A stretch of DNA of 64,000 nt from Amorphophallus konjac (Eukaryota > Streptophyta > Magnoliopsida > Alismatales > Araceae), in contig CM040124.1 in NCBI GenBank assembly GCA_022559845.1, positions 70,145,491-70,209,490 of the forward strand, written 5' to 3'. The translations under genes were made by a program, and so were the position numbers. Positions 24,734 to 36,064 of the stretch are shown in pieces. The notes under the pieces were generated by a model. That model did not search any database and was not told the origin of the DNA. It saw only the letters and a program-made list of their open reading frames with translations. Position 1 is the stretch's first letter; every line of letters starts with the position of its first letter.

Positions 24734-25491
24734 TGGAGAGGGGGATTTCTGTAGCCCATCTAAGAGCAGCCGAACTAGGCCCATCAGGACCAAACGAGGC
24801 TCGGCTCATCCAAGTGACAGCCCCATAGGGCCCACTTAGGCTAAAAAGCCCAATAAAGATTACTCGGGATCCCACCCTTCCTCGGCGGCCCTTAGGCTCG
24901 GAAGGCCAGAGCGTCAGAATGGAGGAAGACCCATGCCCGAGTTATCCCTTCATCGGGATAGAGGCAAGCGCTCTGCGCCCACTCCGACCTGACTTCATCC
25001 GAGCTATGCCTATCGCCCGGACAGGGTTGGCACCTTTTATGCTCGGATCGACTAACGATTGCTTATCCACGCTGCCGTTGAGAGCCCTTTATGAGCAGGA
25101 GTTTATGAGGACAAGGGACCCATGATCCCACGATGAGGACGTAAAGATCCCATGATGAGGATGTAACTCCCGCCTGAAACTCCTCAGCTTACGGGACTCA
25201 TAAGGTGAGCACACTATATAAACCAGGGACTCCCTCCAGTGGAAGGTAAGGGCAATACACGTCTAAAATCTCCTGAGCAGGAACCACTTCACCACCTTGG
25301 TGTTGGGGGATCTCGTGCACCTCTTTCTACCTCCCTCCATATCTTCCACCATTGCTCTACTGACTTAGGCATCATAGGATTTTCCCTAGGGAGCCATCCC
25401 TGGGCCTCCTGATCCGTTTCCCTTTCTCTGCAGTTCACTATTCGGTGATCATCCTCCCAGCTCAGGACAAGCGCGAGATCACGCCCCTTCA
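24734..25491 (+). repeat. 3' LTR of the Tat element
   Basis: 758 bp, TG to CA, the same length as the 5' LTR, with TATATAAA at 25215-25222. Differences from the 5' LTR are scattered and mostly transitions. Confidence 0.93.
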
Positions 25492-25496
25492 GATTG

Positions 25497-26045
25497 GAAA
25501 ACAGACTTATATAAAACATAATTAGAAATATCATAATGGTAACGAGTAGGAGGAACAATTGAGTGAGTGCCATTTCATTGTACAATAGAAATATCAAGGT
25601 CAGAAACAATTGGGGCAATGGGACCGGTGCTTACCATTATGACTTGACATAGAGACCTCAGAGGAAGAGGTGGATGGAGCTTCGACTGGTGAAGATACTT
25701 GGATAGTAGTAGGATGTGGATGCACATAGGACTGGTCTCTTTCCTCTAGACACCAGAACTAGGAGGAGTGAAAAGAAACTCTTCTGGAAGAAGAAAGGTT
25801 GGTGTCCCACCATCAGAGGGACAAGTCTCATAGTAGGCTTCACCCTCCCAAAAGGTAACATCTATAGTGACCAAAAAACACCGTTCAGGAGAGTAATAAC
25901 ACTTATATCCTTTCTGAGTAGTAGAGTAGCCAACAAACACACACTTCAACGCTCGAGGGTCCAGTTTACAATAGATGGCTTGTGATATTGGGCAAAGCAA
26001 ACACACCCAAACACTTTAGGAGGGACCACATAATCTGTTGACCCC
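25497..26045 (-). pseudogene. copia integrase C-terminal remnant
   Basis: The old copia element resumes after the Tat element. On the minus strand, PRALKCVFVGYSTTQKGY and CYYSPERCFLVTIDVTF are the standard copia phrases after the integrase core, where the element product turns toward RT. Just upstream, VFGCVCFAQYHK lies in a shifted frame. Homology is lost beyond about 26045. Confidence 0.82.
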
Positions 26046-26539
26046 TTTGTGGACGACGAAATCATGCCGAGGAGAGAGAAGGAGGAGGACAAGGATGAGT
26101 TAGTAGGCGATATAGGAAAGGTTGTTGAAAATACGACCTGAAGGAAACACTCTTGTGGAACACGGAGAAACTAGACTTATCCAATCTCCGATATGGGGCG
26201 GAGATAGGGATCCAAAGATCCTCTCACGCAAGCTAACTACCTCCTCAACAGGCGTGGCCTGTTGTTTCGGGAGCAACTTTTAATATACCGGGTATTGGGA
26301 TAGAATATGCTGGGACTCTAGGCAATGAAGGAATGCAAGATGTTGACACGAGTAACGGTGAGGATGTAAGTAGCGTCACAAGAACGGGGAATAGGGGGGA
26401 TACAAATTGGGTAGTGAAACGCTAGGAGAATACCCGACGGGGGTTGTCTCCATCAGGTTTAGGAACAAGGGGACAAACGAAGTGAAGACACAAAATTATA
26501 GCAGAATATCACTCACCAGGAGATCATGACAGTAATATA
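26046..26539. other. unassigned DNA beyond the copia break
   Basis: I see no open frame or motif of a known family. It marks where the 5' half of the copia element was lost. Confidence 0.4.
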
Positions 26540-27467
26540 AACGAAAGCGAACCACCGCGAGACATTGGTCTTTGCGGGATTTTTATAGAAATATATATAT
26601 AGCAGTAAGTATATATACGTACAGTAAACCACCACTAGACATTAGTCTTTGTGGGATTTATATTTATATATATATATATATATATAGTTGGAGAGGGAGA
26701 TTTCTGTAGCCCAATCAAGAGCAGCCAAACTAGGCCCATCAGGACCGAACGAGGCTCAGCTCATCCGAGTGACAGCCCTCTAGGGCCCACTTTGGCAGAA
26801 AAGCCTAATAAAGATTACTCAGGATCCCATCCTTCCTCGGCGGCCCTTAGGCTCGGAAGGCCCGAACGATAGAACGGAGGAAGACCCACGCCCGAGCCAT
26901 CTCCCCACCGAGATAAGGGCAGGCGCTCCGCGCCCACTCCGATCTGACTGCATCCGAGCTACGCCCATCGCCCGGACAGGGCTGGCAGTTCTCATGCTTG
27001 GATCAACTGACGAATGCTTATCCATGCAGCCGTTGACAGTCCTTTATGAGCAGGAGTTCAACGGGATAAGGGTGCCACGATCTCCTAAGGTCATGAAGAG
27101 CCCACGATGAGGACGTAACGATCCCATGATGAGGATGTAACTCCCGCCTAAAACTCCTCAGCTTATGGGACTCTTCGGGGGAGCTCGCTATATAAACCAA
27201 GGACTCCCTCCGGCAGCAGGTAAGGCTGATACAGGCCTAACACTCCCTGAGCAGGAACCACTTCACCATCTTGGTGTTGGGGAATCTCGCGCATCTCTTT
27301 CAACCTCCCTCAATATCTTCACCATTGCTCTACTGACTTAAACATCGGAGGGTTTTCCCTAGGGAACCATCCCTGGGCCCCCTGATTCGTTTCCCTTTTT
27401 CTACAATTCACTATCCGGTGATCATCCTCCCAGCTCAGGACCAGCGCGAGATCACGCCCCTTCAATA

Positions 27468-27521
<54 letters not shown>

Positions 27522-27950
27522 TAAACCACCACTAGACATTGGTCTTTGCGAGATTTTAGCAAAAATAAAAATACCAGGAATGAAATTACAGAACGAAAAT
27601 TACGGAATGAAACCACTGTGAGGAACTTGTTCCATTCACGAGGTTTGAACAAAAATAAAAATGACAGGAATGAAATGACAGAATGAGGATTACAGAATGA
27701 AACCTCCGCGAGGAACTAGTTCCATTCACAGGATTTGAACAGAAATAAAAAAAAATTACAGGAATGAAATGACAGAACGAAAATTACAGAATGAAACCTC
27801 CGCGAGGAACTTGTTCCATTCAGCGGGGTTTGAATAAAAATAAAAATAATGGGAATGAAATGACAGAATGAAGATTACAAAATGAAACCTCAGCGAGAAA
27901 CTTGTTCCATTCATGGGATTTGAACAGAAATTAAATGGGGAGGGGAACCG
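26540..27950. repeat. minisatellite of about 90 bp with TA runs, split by a solo LTR
   Basis: Units share a core of the type gacattggtctttgcgggattt or aacttgttccattcacgggattt, followed by aaaaataaaaat and gaatgaaatgacagaatgaa. Equivalent points lie near 27621, 27711, 27806 and 27896 (about 90-95 bp apart), with earlier, diverged units near 26555, 26630 and 27535. TA runs lie at 26661-26686 and 27470-27517. The solo LTR at 26689-27464 divides one TA run. Confidence 0.8.
26689..27464 (+). repeat. solo LTR of the Tat family (776 bp)
   Basis: It matches the Tat LTRs from TGGAGAGGG to GCCCCTTCA and has ATAGT on both sides (26684-26688 and 27465-27469). It is more diverged from the two Tat LTRs than they are from each other, and 18 bp longer. 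TATATAAA lies at 27189-27196. The surrounding TA run was the target. Confidence 0.93.
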
Positions 27951-28199
27951 TCGCGGGGAATGATCCTCCGCACGGGTGAGAGATATCACCGCGGAAAATG
28001 ACTCTCCGCGTAGTGTTGATGCAGGAATACCGCCACGGGAAATGACTCTCCGCACGGTGTTGAGGGTGTGATCGCCAGGGGCTGCGAACCCCACAATGAA
28101 AGAGTCTGATCGCGTCCATCTCGGGAGTTGATACAGTGCGGGTCCTTTCTTCCTCTTCTGTCGGCCGGCTGACGAAGAGGGCATCTTTCGGTTGCCCTC
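27951..28199. repeat. short GC-rich tandem repeat
   Basis: A unit of about 60 bp with gggaaatgactctccgc recurs three times (near 27950, 27990 and 28030), with variations. No gene is visible. Confidence 0.6.
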
Positions 28200-31100
28200 G
28201 TTGATGTTATCCCTTTTTTATTTAATGTATTTTTTTATATTTTTTTTATTTTATTTTGAGAGAGATCTAGAGAGAGAAAGAGAAATCAGGAGATATGAGA
28301 AAAATAAAGATAGAAATCGAGATATAAAAAAGATATAGAGAGAGTGGGATGTAAAAAATAAAAATATTAAATATTTCTAAGAAGATAGAGAGAAAAAAAG
28401 TTTTTTTTTTATTTTATTTTGAGGGAGAGAGATGATGAAAAGGGATAGAAAATAGAGAGAGGTGGAGATAAAGATTTAATAACGAAGAATAAAAATAGAG
28501 GGGAAAATAGAAAAACGGGAAATGAACGAGGGTTTAATAATAATATGCGAATATATATAGAGAGAGAGATAAAGAAAGATTATCTTTATTATTATTATTA
28601 TTATTATTTCATTTTTTTATTTTGACGAGGGCCAAGAGAGAGAAGAGAGAGGGGAGAGAGGAAGAGTGTGAGAGAGAGAAAGAGAAAAAGAGAGATCGAG
28701 AGAGGGAGAGAGAGAGAGATTTTGTGAAAAAAATAATAAAATAAGAGAGGGAGATTTTGTGAGAAAAATATAAAATAAGAGAGAGAGTGAGATAGAAGAG
28801 AGAGAGAGAGAGGGAGAGAGAAAGAGAGAGAAGAGAGAGAGATCGAGAGAGGGAGACGAGAGAGATCACAAGAGAGAAGAGAGAGATCGTGGGAGAGAAA
28901 GGGAGAAGAAGAGAGAGAACGCAAGAGGGAGAAAGAGAAAGGGAGAGAGAGATCGTGAGAGAAAGGGAGGGGGTTTGAGAGAGAAAGAGAGAAATCTGGT
29001 AGAGAGAGATAGAGAGACGAGGGAGGCGGGGGAGCTCGACGACGACGTGGCCGGGGATGTCGAACGGCAGTGGAGGGAGCAGTGGGCTCGCGACGATGGC
29101 AGCGGTGGGGTTTGTGGGGAGTGGAGAGGCAGGCGGCCGGCGGCGTGGAAGGGAGGGCTCGCGAGCAAGGAAAGGGGAGGCCGGAGGTGGTTGGTAGGGG
29201 CGTCGCGGCGGCGTGGAAGGGAGGGTGCAGCGTTGGTTGGCAGTGGCGGCGTGGGGTGGCCGACGGCGACTGTGGCTACGGTGAGATGGCCGGAGGACTG
29301 GGATGGTTGGTGCAATGGAGAGGGGGATCACCGGGGGTGATATGGGGTTGTGAGAGAGATGGGTGAGATGGCTGCGGTGTGGAGGGGACGAAGAGGAGGG
29401 GAGGGAGTTGCAGGTGGAGACGGTGGCCACGGCGCGGCATGAAGTGCTGGGAGATGCCGGTTGGGCCGAGGTGGTTTAGAGAGAGAGAGACGTGGGTGAG
29501 AGAGGGAGTTCGATCGGGGGTTCGACGACTGTAGGCGCAACGGGAGGATGGCCGGTGGTGGTTTTTACGATGGGAGAAGGCTGAAGGAAAGAGAGAGTCA
29601 GAGAGATGGAGTCGATGGCGGGTTGGCCGTGGGCGACGGGCTCATGGAGATGGCTGGAGGTGCTGTGGGGGGCGAGATGCTCGGCGGCGGGTTGGCCGTG
29701 GACGACGAGGGAGACGCAGAGGGAGAGGGGACCGACAGTGGGAGTGGAGGGTGGCGCACCAGTGGTGTGCCGAGGTTTAGAGAGAGGGGTCGTGAGAGGT
29801 TGGCGACGGTCGGGGTTATGGCAGTGGGTTGAAGAGAGGGAGAGAGGAGGCTCGGTCGTTACATGCAGAGGGTGAAGGGGAGGTTATGTGGAGGGTGCAC
29901 TGGTGTGGGACTCACGGCGACAGTAGAGAGAGGGATGAGGGCTAGAGAGAGAGAGAGATGAGGAGGGTGAGCTTGTGTGTGTGAGCTAAAGAGAGAGAGG
30001 GGCTGGGTGAGAGGGCCGACCGGCGGTGGATGTGGGTGGAGTGGTGCAGCGGCGGTGACAAGGTGAAGTGAGGAAAAGGAGAGGGGGGTGGTGAGAGGGA
30101 GTGCAGGCGGTGATCGCCGGCGGTGAAGATGAGGGCTCTGTGGCGATGGTGCAGGGTGTTTGGTGGAGAGGGGAGGGAGTGCAGGTAAAGGAGAGGGGGT
30201 GCGTGGGTGAGAAGAGAGGGAAGGGGGCGACGGCAATGAGGGTAGAGAGAGAGAGAAGAGAGTTGCGTGAGATGGAGAGGTGAGGAGTGTGGTGTTGCCG
30301 TGTATGATGGGAGGTCGACGGTGGAGAGAGGGTGAGAGGGTGAGAGGTGATGGGAGGTTGGTGAGAGAGGGTGACGGGGAGAGGGACAGGGCCGCCGATG
30401 TTCCACAGTGGTGAGAGGAGGTTGAGACAGAGGAAAAGAGAGGGAGTGAGGGAAAGAGGAGGAGAGCCACCGGGGTATGTGTGGGTTAACTTGTGAGGAG
30501 GGGCTGCAGTCCGCAAGGGGTGGCAGGGAGATAACGGCGAGGGTGATGAGGTTGGTGTGCTAAAGAAAGAGAGAGAGAGAGAGATAGAGAGAGGCCCTCG
30601 GCGGGTTAGGGAGAGAGAGAAGGAACGTGGAGAGGGGAAGGTTGCGGTAGTGGGAGGCAGTGGGAAGAGGGTGCAGTGGAGAGGGCTGCGACGGTGGTTA
30701 GCAGTGGGGAGGAGGGTGGCGTCTGGCGGGAAGGGCTGGCAGTGAAGGCTAGAGAGAGAGAGAGAACGTGGGGGGTAAGGGGCCATGCATGAGGTGGAGG
30801 AGGGAGTGGTTGTGGGCTTGGGATGAAGGTAGCCGGAGGGTCAGAGGAGAGGGATGACGGCGAGGGCAGACGGAGGTGGGCGGAGGTTGCGGCGAAAGGT
30901 AGGCCACGGCGAGGTGAGGAAGCAGGCGACGGCGAGGAGGCAGGCAGTGGAGTGGGGAGGTGATAGCGGCGAGAAGACAAAAGAGAGAGAGAGGGAGCGG
31001 TAGGTCTGCCGTGGTGGCATGGGTAGGCTACGGCGGTGGCCGGAGTTAGCGACGTAGGGGGGAGACCGGCGTGGTCGACGACGGTGGTCTGGGTGCGGTG

Positions 31101-31790
31101 GTCATCGGAGGGAGGGGGGGTGTGAAATGAGAAAGAGTGAGAGAGTGGGATGGGGAGTGGGAAGAGAGTGCCGTGGGGGGGAGAATGAGAGAGTGGGATG
31201 GGGAGTGGGAAGAGAGTGCCGTGGGGGGGAGAATGAGAGAGTGAGAGGGTTGTAGAGTTTGATGGGGTTGAGAGAGGAAAAAAATGAGAGTGAGATAAGG
31301 AGGGGGGTTCTGTCGTGGGTCTTGGGATAGAGGAGAGAATGAGAGGATTCCGGTGAGATGAGATGGGTGGAGTGCGATCGGAAGGGAAGCCTCTGCCGTG
31401 GGTCTGGGAAGAGAAGAGAAAGGGATCAGGCTGGGTTTCGGAATGTTGGGGTTGAGAGTGGAATGAGTGAGTTGTCTAGAGAGAATAATGGAGAGGATGA
31501 GTTGTCTAGAGAAAATAATGGAGAGAATGTGAGGTTATTCATAATGGAGATGATTAGTGGGAGAAATGGGTCGTCGATGTGAGAAAGATAAGGTGAGGGA
31601 AAGTGTTGGGTTGGTGAGGGGATGAGAGTGAGTGAGGGAAAGTAAGTGAGGAGAGTGGGGTTGACAGTGGGGTTATGTGAGAGATAGGGAGAAAGGTATT
31701 TGATGATTAGAGGGGAATAATTGGGGAGGGGATTATTAAGAACGTTGTGGGGGGGTGAGGAAGAGACCAGATCCATAAGACACAGGGGTA
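28200..31790. repeat. 3.5-kb purine-biased simple-sequence region
   Basis: The + strand is almost entirely purine-rich: GAGA runs (28560-29010), then GGTGG/GGCGACGG mixtures (29030-31110), then GAGAGTGGGATGG types. A unit of about 50 bp is duplicated at about 31140-31240, and gagttgtctagagagaa is duplicated near 31470 and 31500. Long ORFs on both strands are Ser/Pro/Leu- or Arg/Gly-rich low-complexity frames and are not supported as genes. Confidence 0.8.
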
Positions 31791-31912
31791 GGGTAGGTTA
31801 TTATATTTATTTAATATGAAATAAGATTAAAGAAATCAATGATATTATTATTTTTATGTAAACATGATTATATATACGTGTGTGTTTTTTTGGGGGGGGG
31901 TTTGTATTTATT

Positions 31913-31953
<41 letters not shown>

Positions 31954-33382
31954 CATTTTCTCATTCATTTTTTTATGCAACCAGGATTATTGAAATCACT
32001 CAAATAAGTAGAAAGTGTAAGCCACTTTGGGGCATCACGGTGTAATATAAAATATACCCGTGATAATATCAAAGATGGTGTGTCTACAGCTGCCCCGCCT
32101 TAGCGTCTGCTTTGCAGGGGAATGACACGTAGCGGAATGGAGTGAAGTATGAGAATGGATTGAAAAGTAGAAGCCAAGGTGTGATGAGACACGCTCTCAA
32201 CATTTTCTGATTAGAATTTTTCCCGAGTCTCAAGAAAGCAACCCTAAGGACGGTCCTCTGAAATAAACAATTGTTTGGATGATAAACAAACAAGGAAAGG
32301 AAATAATGTGCGCTAAGGCACGACTAAGAAAAGGGACCAACTTCCATGCGTGGAAGTTCCTGTGGTGATGAACCTACAGGTTTCACCATTGGGGAGCGGT
32401 TACCAGCCAATGTGGAGGTGCTACGGCCAATGTGGGTCCAGTGGAATAAAAGTGAAGGAACAATTGATGATAAATCTAAACAAGGGTATCTTTCAGCAAA
32501 ATAGCTCAGGGTAGCCTCGGTGAGACTTAGTACGTAATTCGGAATGGAATATCTCATATTGGATCAGGAACTTAAGCATAGTGGCTCACACGATCGAATT
32601 AAATGAATGATTTTCCATAATGCTATCAAGATCATAACAGTAGAAACTAGCCAAGGATAATATTATTAAGCTGTGAAGGATGGGTCGGGATACCAATCCC
32701 GTGAGCTGATACTGGGCCAGAGCCCGTTTATCCATGAACCGACTCACCGAATAGAACCGTCATCCCCAAACTACCACAACTTAACGGCCTGTCCGTTCAA
32801 CCAAATTCCTCTGAAATTATCACTATTTAAAGGAGTAACTCAAATTCCACATCCAGTAAGGCTATAAAGTCCTTGGCACATTGTGATGATCTAGTTGCTT
32901 TATTATTATTATTATTTTTTTAACCCCCACTTTTTTTTATTCTTGATTTTTTTGATGATTTTTTTGTTTTATTATTTGTTTTGTTTTGTTCGTTTGTTTG
33001 TTTTTTCTCCTTTTCTCTTTTTTTTGCAATTTGTTTGTTTCTCTCTCTCTCTCTCTCTTTTTTAATACTAGTTTTCTTCTTCTTTTTTTGTTTCATTTTT
33101 CTTTTATTTTCCTCTTTTTTATTTTCTTTTCCTTTTCTTTGCACACAACCTGCAATTTACACTCAAAAGCGAACACAACAAGACATAACCATTTCATCAC
33201 ACAAGAATATCACAAAAAGACAGAACGAAGCCCATCATGGCAACCCCACATCAACATTTTTTTATTACTTTTTTATCCCCTCTCCTTCCAATAAGTATCC
33301 CCCCTTGGCCTAGGAAAGGGCATAAGGAGTGATTTAGAGTGTTGAATCTTTTGAGGGAGAAGGAGAGTTCGAGCCCTTTTAG
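31791..33382. other. non-coding leader of an unclassified repeat block
   Basis: TA run at about 31918-31950. A phrase with tctacagctgccccgcc at 32083-32099 resembles edges of plant repeats. A pyrimidine run fills 32930-33140. No ORF with family features. It precedes the plant-mobile-domain-like pseudogene and may belong to the same element. Confidence 0.45.
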
Positions 33383-34777
33383 ATGGAAGCCGAATCTGTC
33401 CATCTTGTTAAGAGAAGCAGGCCGAACAATGGCTTAAAGAGGCTCAGCGATATCGTGGGTCATTTGAGCGAGAGGATTTCTTCACGAACGATGAGTTGGT
33501 ACATTTTTCTTTCTTTTCACCTCTTTTATGCATTAAGTCACTTGGCTCTTTTCTTTCAGCCATACCCCCACTTTCCGGGTCCGTGAAAATTCGCCAAACT
33601 GTCCTGGCTTTCAAAGCTAACTTCCAACATCACTATTGGTATGAGGGCTATCGTTACAAAATGGCACCTTCAAGGGCTCGTGATTCAAGCCAAGCATTAC
33701 AATAAGATCTGCATGGATTGGGCGACGATGGGTGCATTTATGGAGGTTTGGCATCCTCGAACCCATACTTTCATTTTCCCGACCTTCGAAGCGACGGTCC
33801 TTCTCGAGGAAGCCGAACTTCTACTTGGATTGAAAAACTTCAGGAGAGACGGCAAGATAAAGATCTTGCCGATGCTGAAAAAGATGACCTCCGAAGAAGT
33901 CCTCCAAAGTTTTATGCCTTCCGGAGCCATCAAGGTCGTCTAGACCCAAAGATGAATTAACCTGCAAAAGCTTGCGGAATGGACTCTGAGTGCCCTAGCA
34001 GAACCGACAGATGATGCATGTCTAGAGGGACTCATGAAGGGGTTTACAATTTGCTTGGCGGGAGCCCTCCTATTCCCTTGCACCGACAATGTCGTAGAGG
34101 AAGATCAATTGGGCGCAATTTGTGGACTTTGGGAGGGTAAAAGAGTGGGGCCAGCCGTCCTTGCCTACCTTTATAGTGGTCTTACGGCTTCCAGCATGGG
34201 CCAACCTCCTTATGGGTGCATGCTTCTTCTCAACTGTTGGATTGATCTTTATTTCAAATTCAACCATCATGAGGGAGCGCAGACTCCCTCGAGGATTTTT
34301 CAACAAAGCCCCCTCTCTTACATGGCCGATGTATTGGGCTTTGGTGGGAATGTGACTAATCGCGTGCCCCAACTGAAGACACGTGGAGATTGGCGGGCTC
34401 ATTTCGGCACTATGGCGCAAAATCTGTTTACTTATGCATCGGCATGCTTATTCCCACATGAGCTTCTCATGGGATCTGCTCCTGATGCGGAACTCCAACT
34501 CATCGGTGCAACCGAATTTGTTCTTTACAACGCGCATCGGTGTCATTCTCAAATTGGCCTCCCTTGGCACTATTTTCCTACTCCATCCGACCTTCCTTTG
34601 ATTAAGGAAAGGGAGCTGGGCATGGAGGGTGATGTAAAGGACATAAAGGCGATCAAAGCATCGTGGAAGGCAAGCATTCCACGGAAGGTGATGGTGTCTG
34701 TGAGCGAGGACCGAGAGCTGTGGAAGGCTTATGTAATTGAACTGGGGAAATTGAGGCTCGTGGTGCCCAAACCCTAA
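33383..34777 (+). pseudogene. plant-mobile-domain-like protein, broken
   Basis: WHPRTHTFIFPTFEATVLLEE with ELLLGL (33746-33840) is the typical first half of plant mobile domain or DUF7745-like proteins, a family spread through plant genomes with mobile elements. In the same frame, ALLFPCTDNVVEEDQLG and VLAYLYSGLTASSMGQPPYG (34034-34240) continue the domain. The frame is interrupted by stops at 33584-33586, 33941-33943 and 33956-33958. A possible intron (gtacat near 33495 to ttctttcag near 33560) lies upstream. I cannot tell whether this was a host gene or part of a transposable element. Biochemical function of the family is unclear. Confidence 0.65.
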
Positions 34778-34863
34778 TGTATCTTGTTTTGAAATAAACA
34801 TAAAGCCTTAATGCCATTACACGCTCTTTGAATCTCCCCCCTCCCCTTTTCCTTTTGTATAGG

Positions 34864-35323
34864 CGACTGAAATGGCGGACATCGGGCGACAATTGACCGT
34901 CACCGGACAGGAGCTGGAGTATCGGAGCAACTACAGCATGAGGAGTTGCCCTAAGATGTCCTGGAATTGAAGGTTTCTCTCCAGGTGCCGAGGAGAGAGA
35001 TAAAGCGGGAGAAAGTGGAGAGAAAAGCGAGGACAAAGTAGCATTGAAGTTAGGACAAGAGGAGGGCACGGGAGCCCCAGGCGATGGAGCTCTGAGAGAA
35101 GGAGCATCCAGACACGCGACTTGCTCAGAGTCACTATAGATTAGAGGAGAATTGGAGCTCACGGTAGAGGAGCTCCTAGAGCTGGTGTAGTCTCCTCCGA
35201 CAGAGCAGAGGGGAGCTTAGCCAGCGGCCTCGGATTCAAGAGCTTCACGACCATCGGGGTCGCGAGAGAGACTGGAGGACGACGAGGAGCACTGCCAGAG
35301 AGGGTGGTAACGCGTGGCGTGAC
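34864..35323 (+). pseudogene. possible downstream exon of the plant-mobile-domain-like gene
   Basis: A pyrimidine-rich stretch ends in ttttgtatag at 34862, like a 3' splice site. The following ATEMADIGRQLTVTGQELEY is polar and looks like the tail region found after this domain, but it soon meets stops. It breaks at 35323 where a gypsy fragment starts. The Ser/Pro-rich ORF on the other strand is taken as a shadow. Confidence 0.3.
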
Positions 35324-36064
35324 AATAGCAACCTTCCATCATTGGTAATAGAGAAATCCGGCCTTTGCTCAATATTGGCTTTAATTTTCAGTAATATGGG
35401 ATCATTGTCTTGTAGCTTGACTAGATCTTCTATTAATGTAGGTTAAACTCGGATATTGGCTATAAAATAATCTTCTTTCTTTATGTCAACATCTAAGTTC
35501 AACTGAGCAAATTGAGGAATGAGATTAGTCATACTAATCATAAGACTTGATAGCTTTCCCATTGGCTTTCTGTTGAGTACATCCGCTATAGCATTAGCTT
35601 TGCCAGGATGGTATTGGATAGCAAAATCAAAGTCTTTAAGGTATTCCAACCATCTTCTTTGCCTCATATTCAGCTCTTTTTGGGAGAACAAATACTTCAA
35701 ACTTTTGTAGTTTGAATAAACCATAAATTTTTCTCCGTAAAGGTAGTGACGCCAAATTTTTAAGGTAAATATAATAGCCGCCAATTCTAAATCATGCAGA
35801 GGATAATTTTCTTCGTGACGCTTCAACTGTCTTGAAGAATAACAGATCACCTTCCCATTTTGCATAAGAACGCACCCTAGGCCAATGCCCGATGCATCCG
35901 TATAGACTTCAAATCCACCACCCTCAACAGGCAATGATAATATAGGGGTTATTGTGAGATGTTCCTTAAGAGTTAGGAAACTCTTTTCACAGTCTTTCGA
36001 CCATACAAAAGGATTTTATTTTCTTGTAAGCATTGTCAAAGGGACAGCAATTTTAGAAAAATCC
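35324..36064 (-). pseudogene. 741-bp gypsy RNase H fragment
   Basis: It aligns without net length change to 63114-63854 (offset 27790). It contains the RNase H of a chromodomain gypsy element: [28 protein letters not shown] and [20 protein letters not shown]. It has a TAA at 35443-35445 where the other copy has CAA, and CAA at 35365-35367 where the other copy has TAA. No LTR, polypurine tract or target duplication surrounds it. Capture into the surrounding block, or joining by repair, are both possible. Confidence 0.88.

Larger units (their letters stand above)
7979..25491 (+). mobile_element. full-length Tat-type Ty3/gypsy element with two nested solo LTRs
   Basis: Two 758-bp LTRs (7979-8736 and 24734-25491) flank gag-pol. 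The whole is flanked by GATTG at 7974-7978 and 25492-25496, a clean 5-bp target duplication. It totals 17.5 kb, about 11.2 kb without the nested LTRs. Order: LTR, primer site, gag, protease, RT, RNase H, extra RNase H, integrase, antisense ORF, polypurine tract, LTR. The extra RNase H and the antisense ORF point to the Tat clade. The LTRs differ at roughly 25 sites by eye, so the insertion is clearly older than the SIRE element in this window. All coding parts are broken. Confidence 0.93.
1237..26045 (-). mobile_element. old Ty1/copia element, nested and 5' truncated
   Basis: Pieces of one copia pol on the minus strand lie at 25497-26045 (end of integrase), 6870-7978 and 3633-3651 (RT), and 2269-2725 (RNase H), followed by a polypurine tract and LTR. 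They join in order if the nested insertions at 2726-3628, 3652-6869 and 7979-25491 are removed. Gag, protease and most of integrase are missing beyond 26045. It is the oldest layer here: three insertions and many stops. It resembles plant copia elements with TGTTGG-type LTRs, but I cannot name the lineage. Confidence 0.8.

Noticed and set aside
28609..30980. Long ORFs (up to 273 aa) on the minus strand of the purine-rich tract
   Set aside because: They are Ser/Pro/Leu-rich translations of simple sequence that is open in several frames at once, with no domain.
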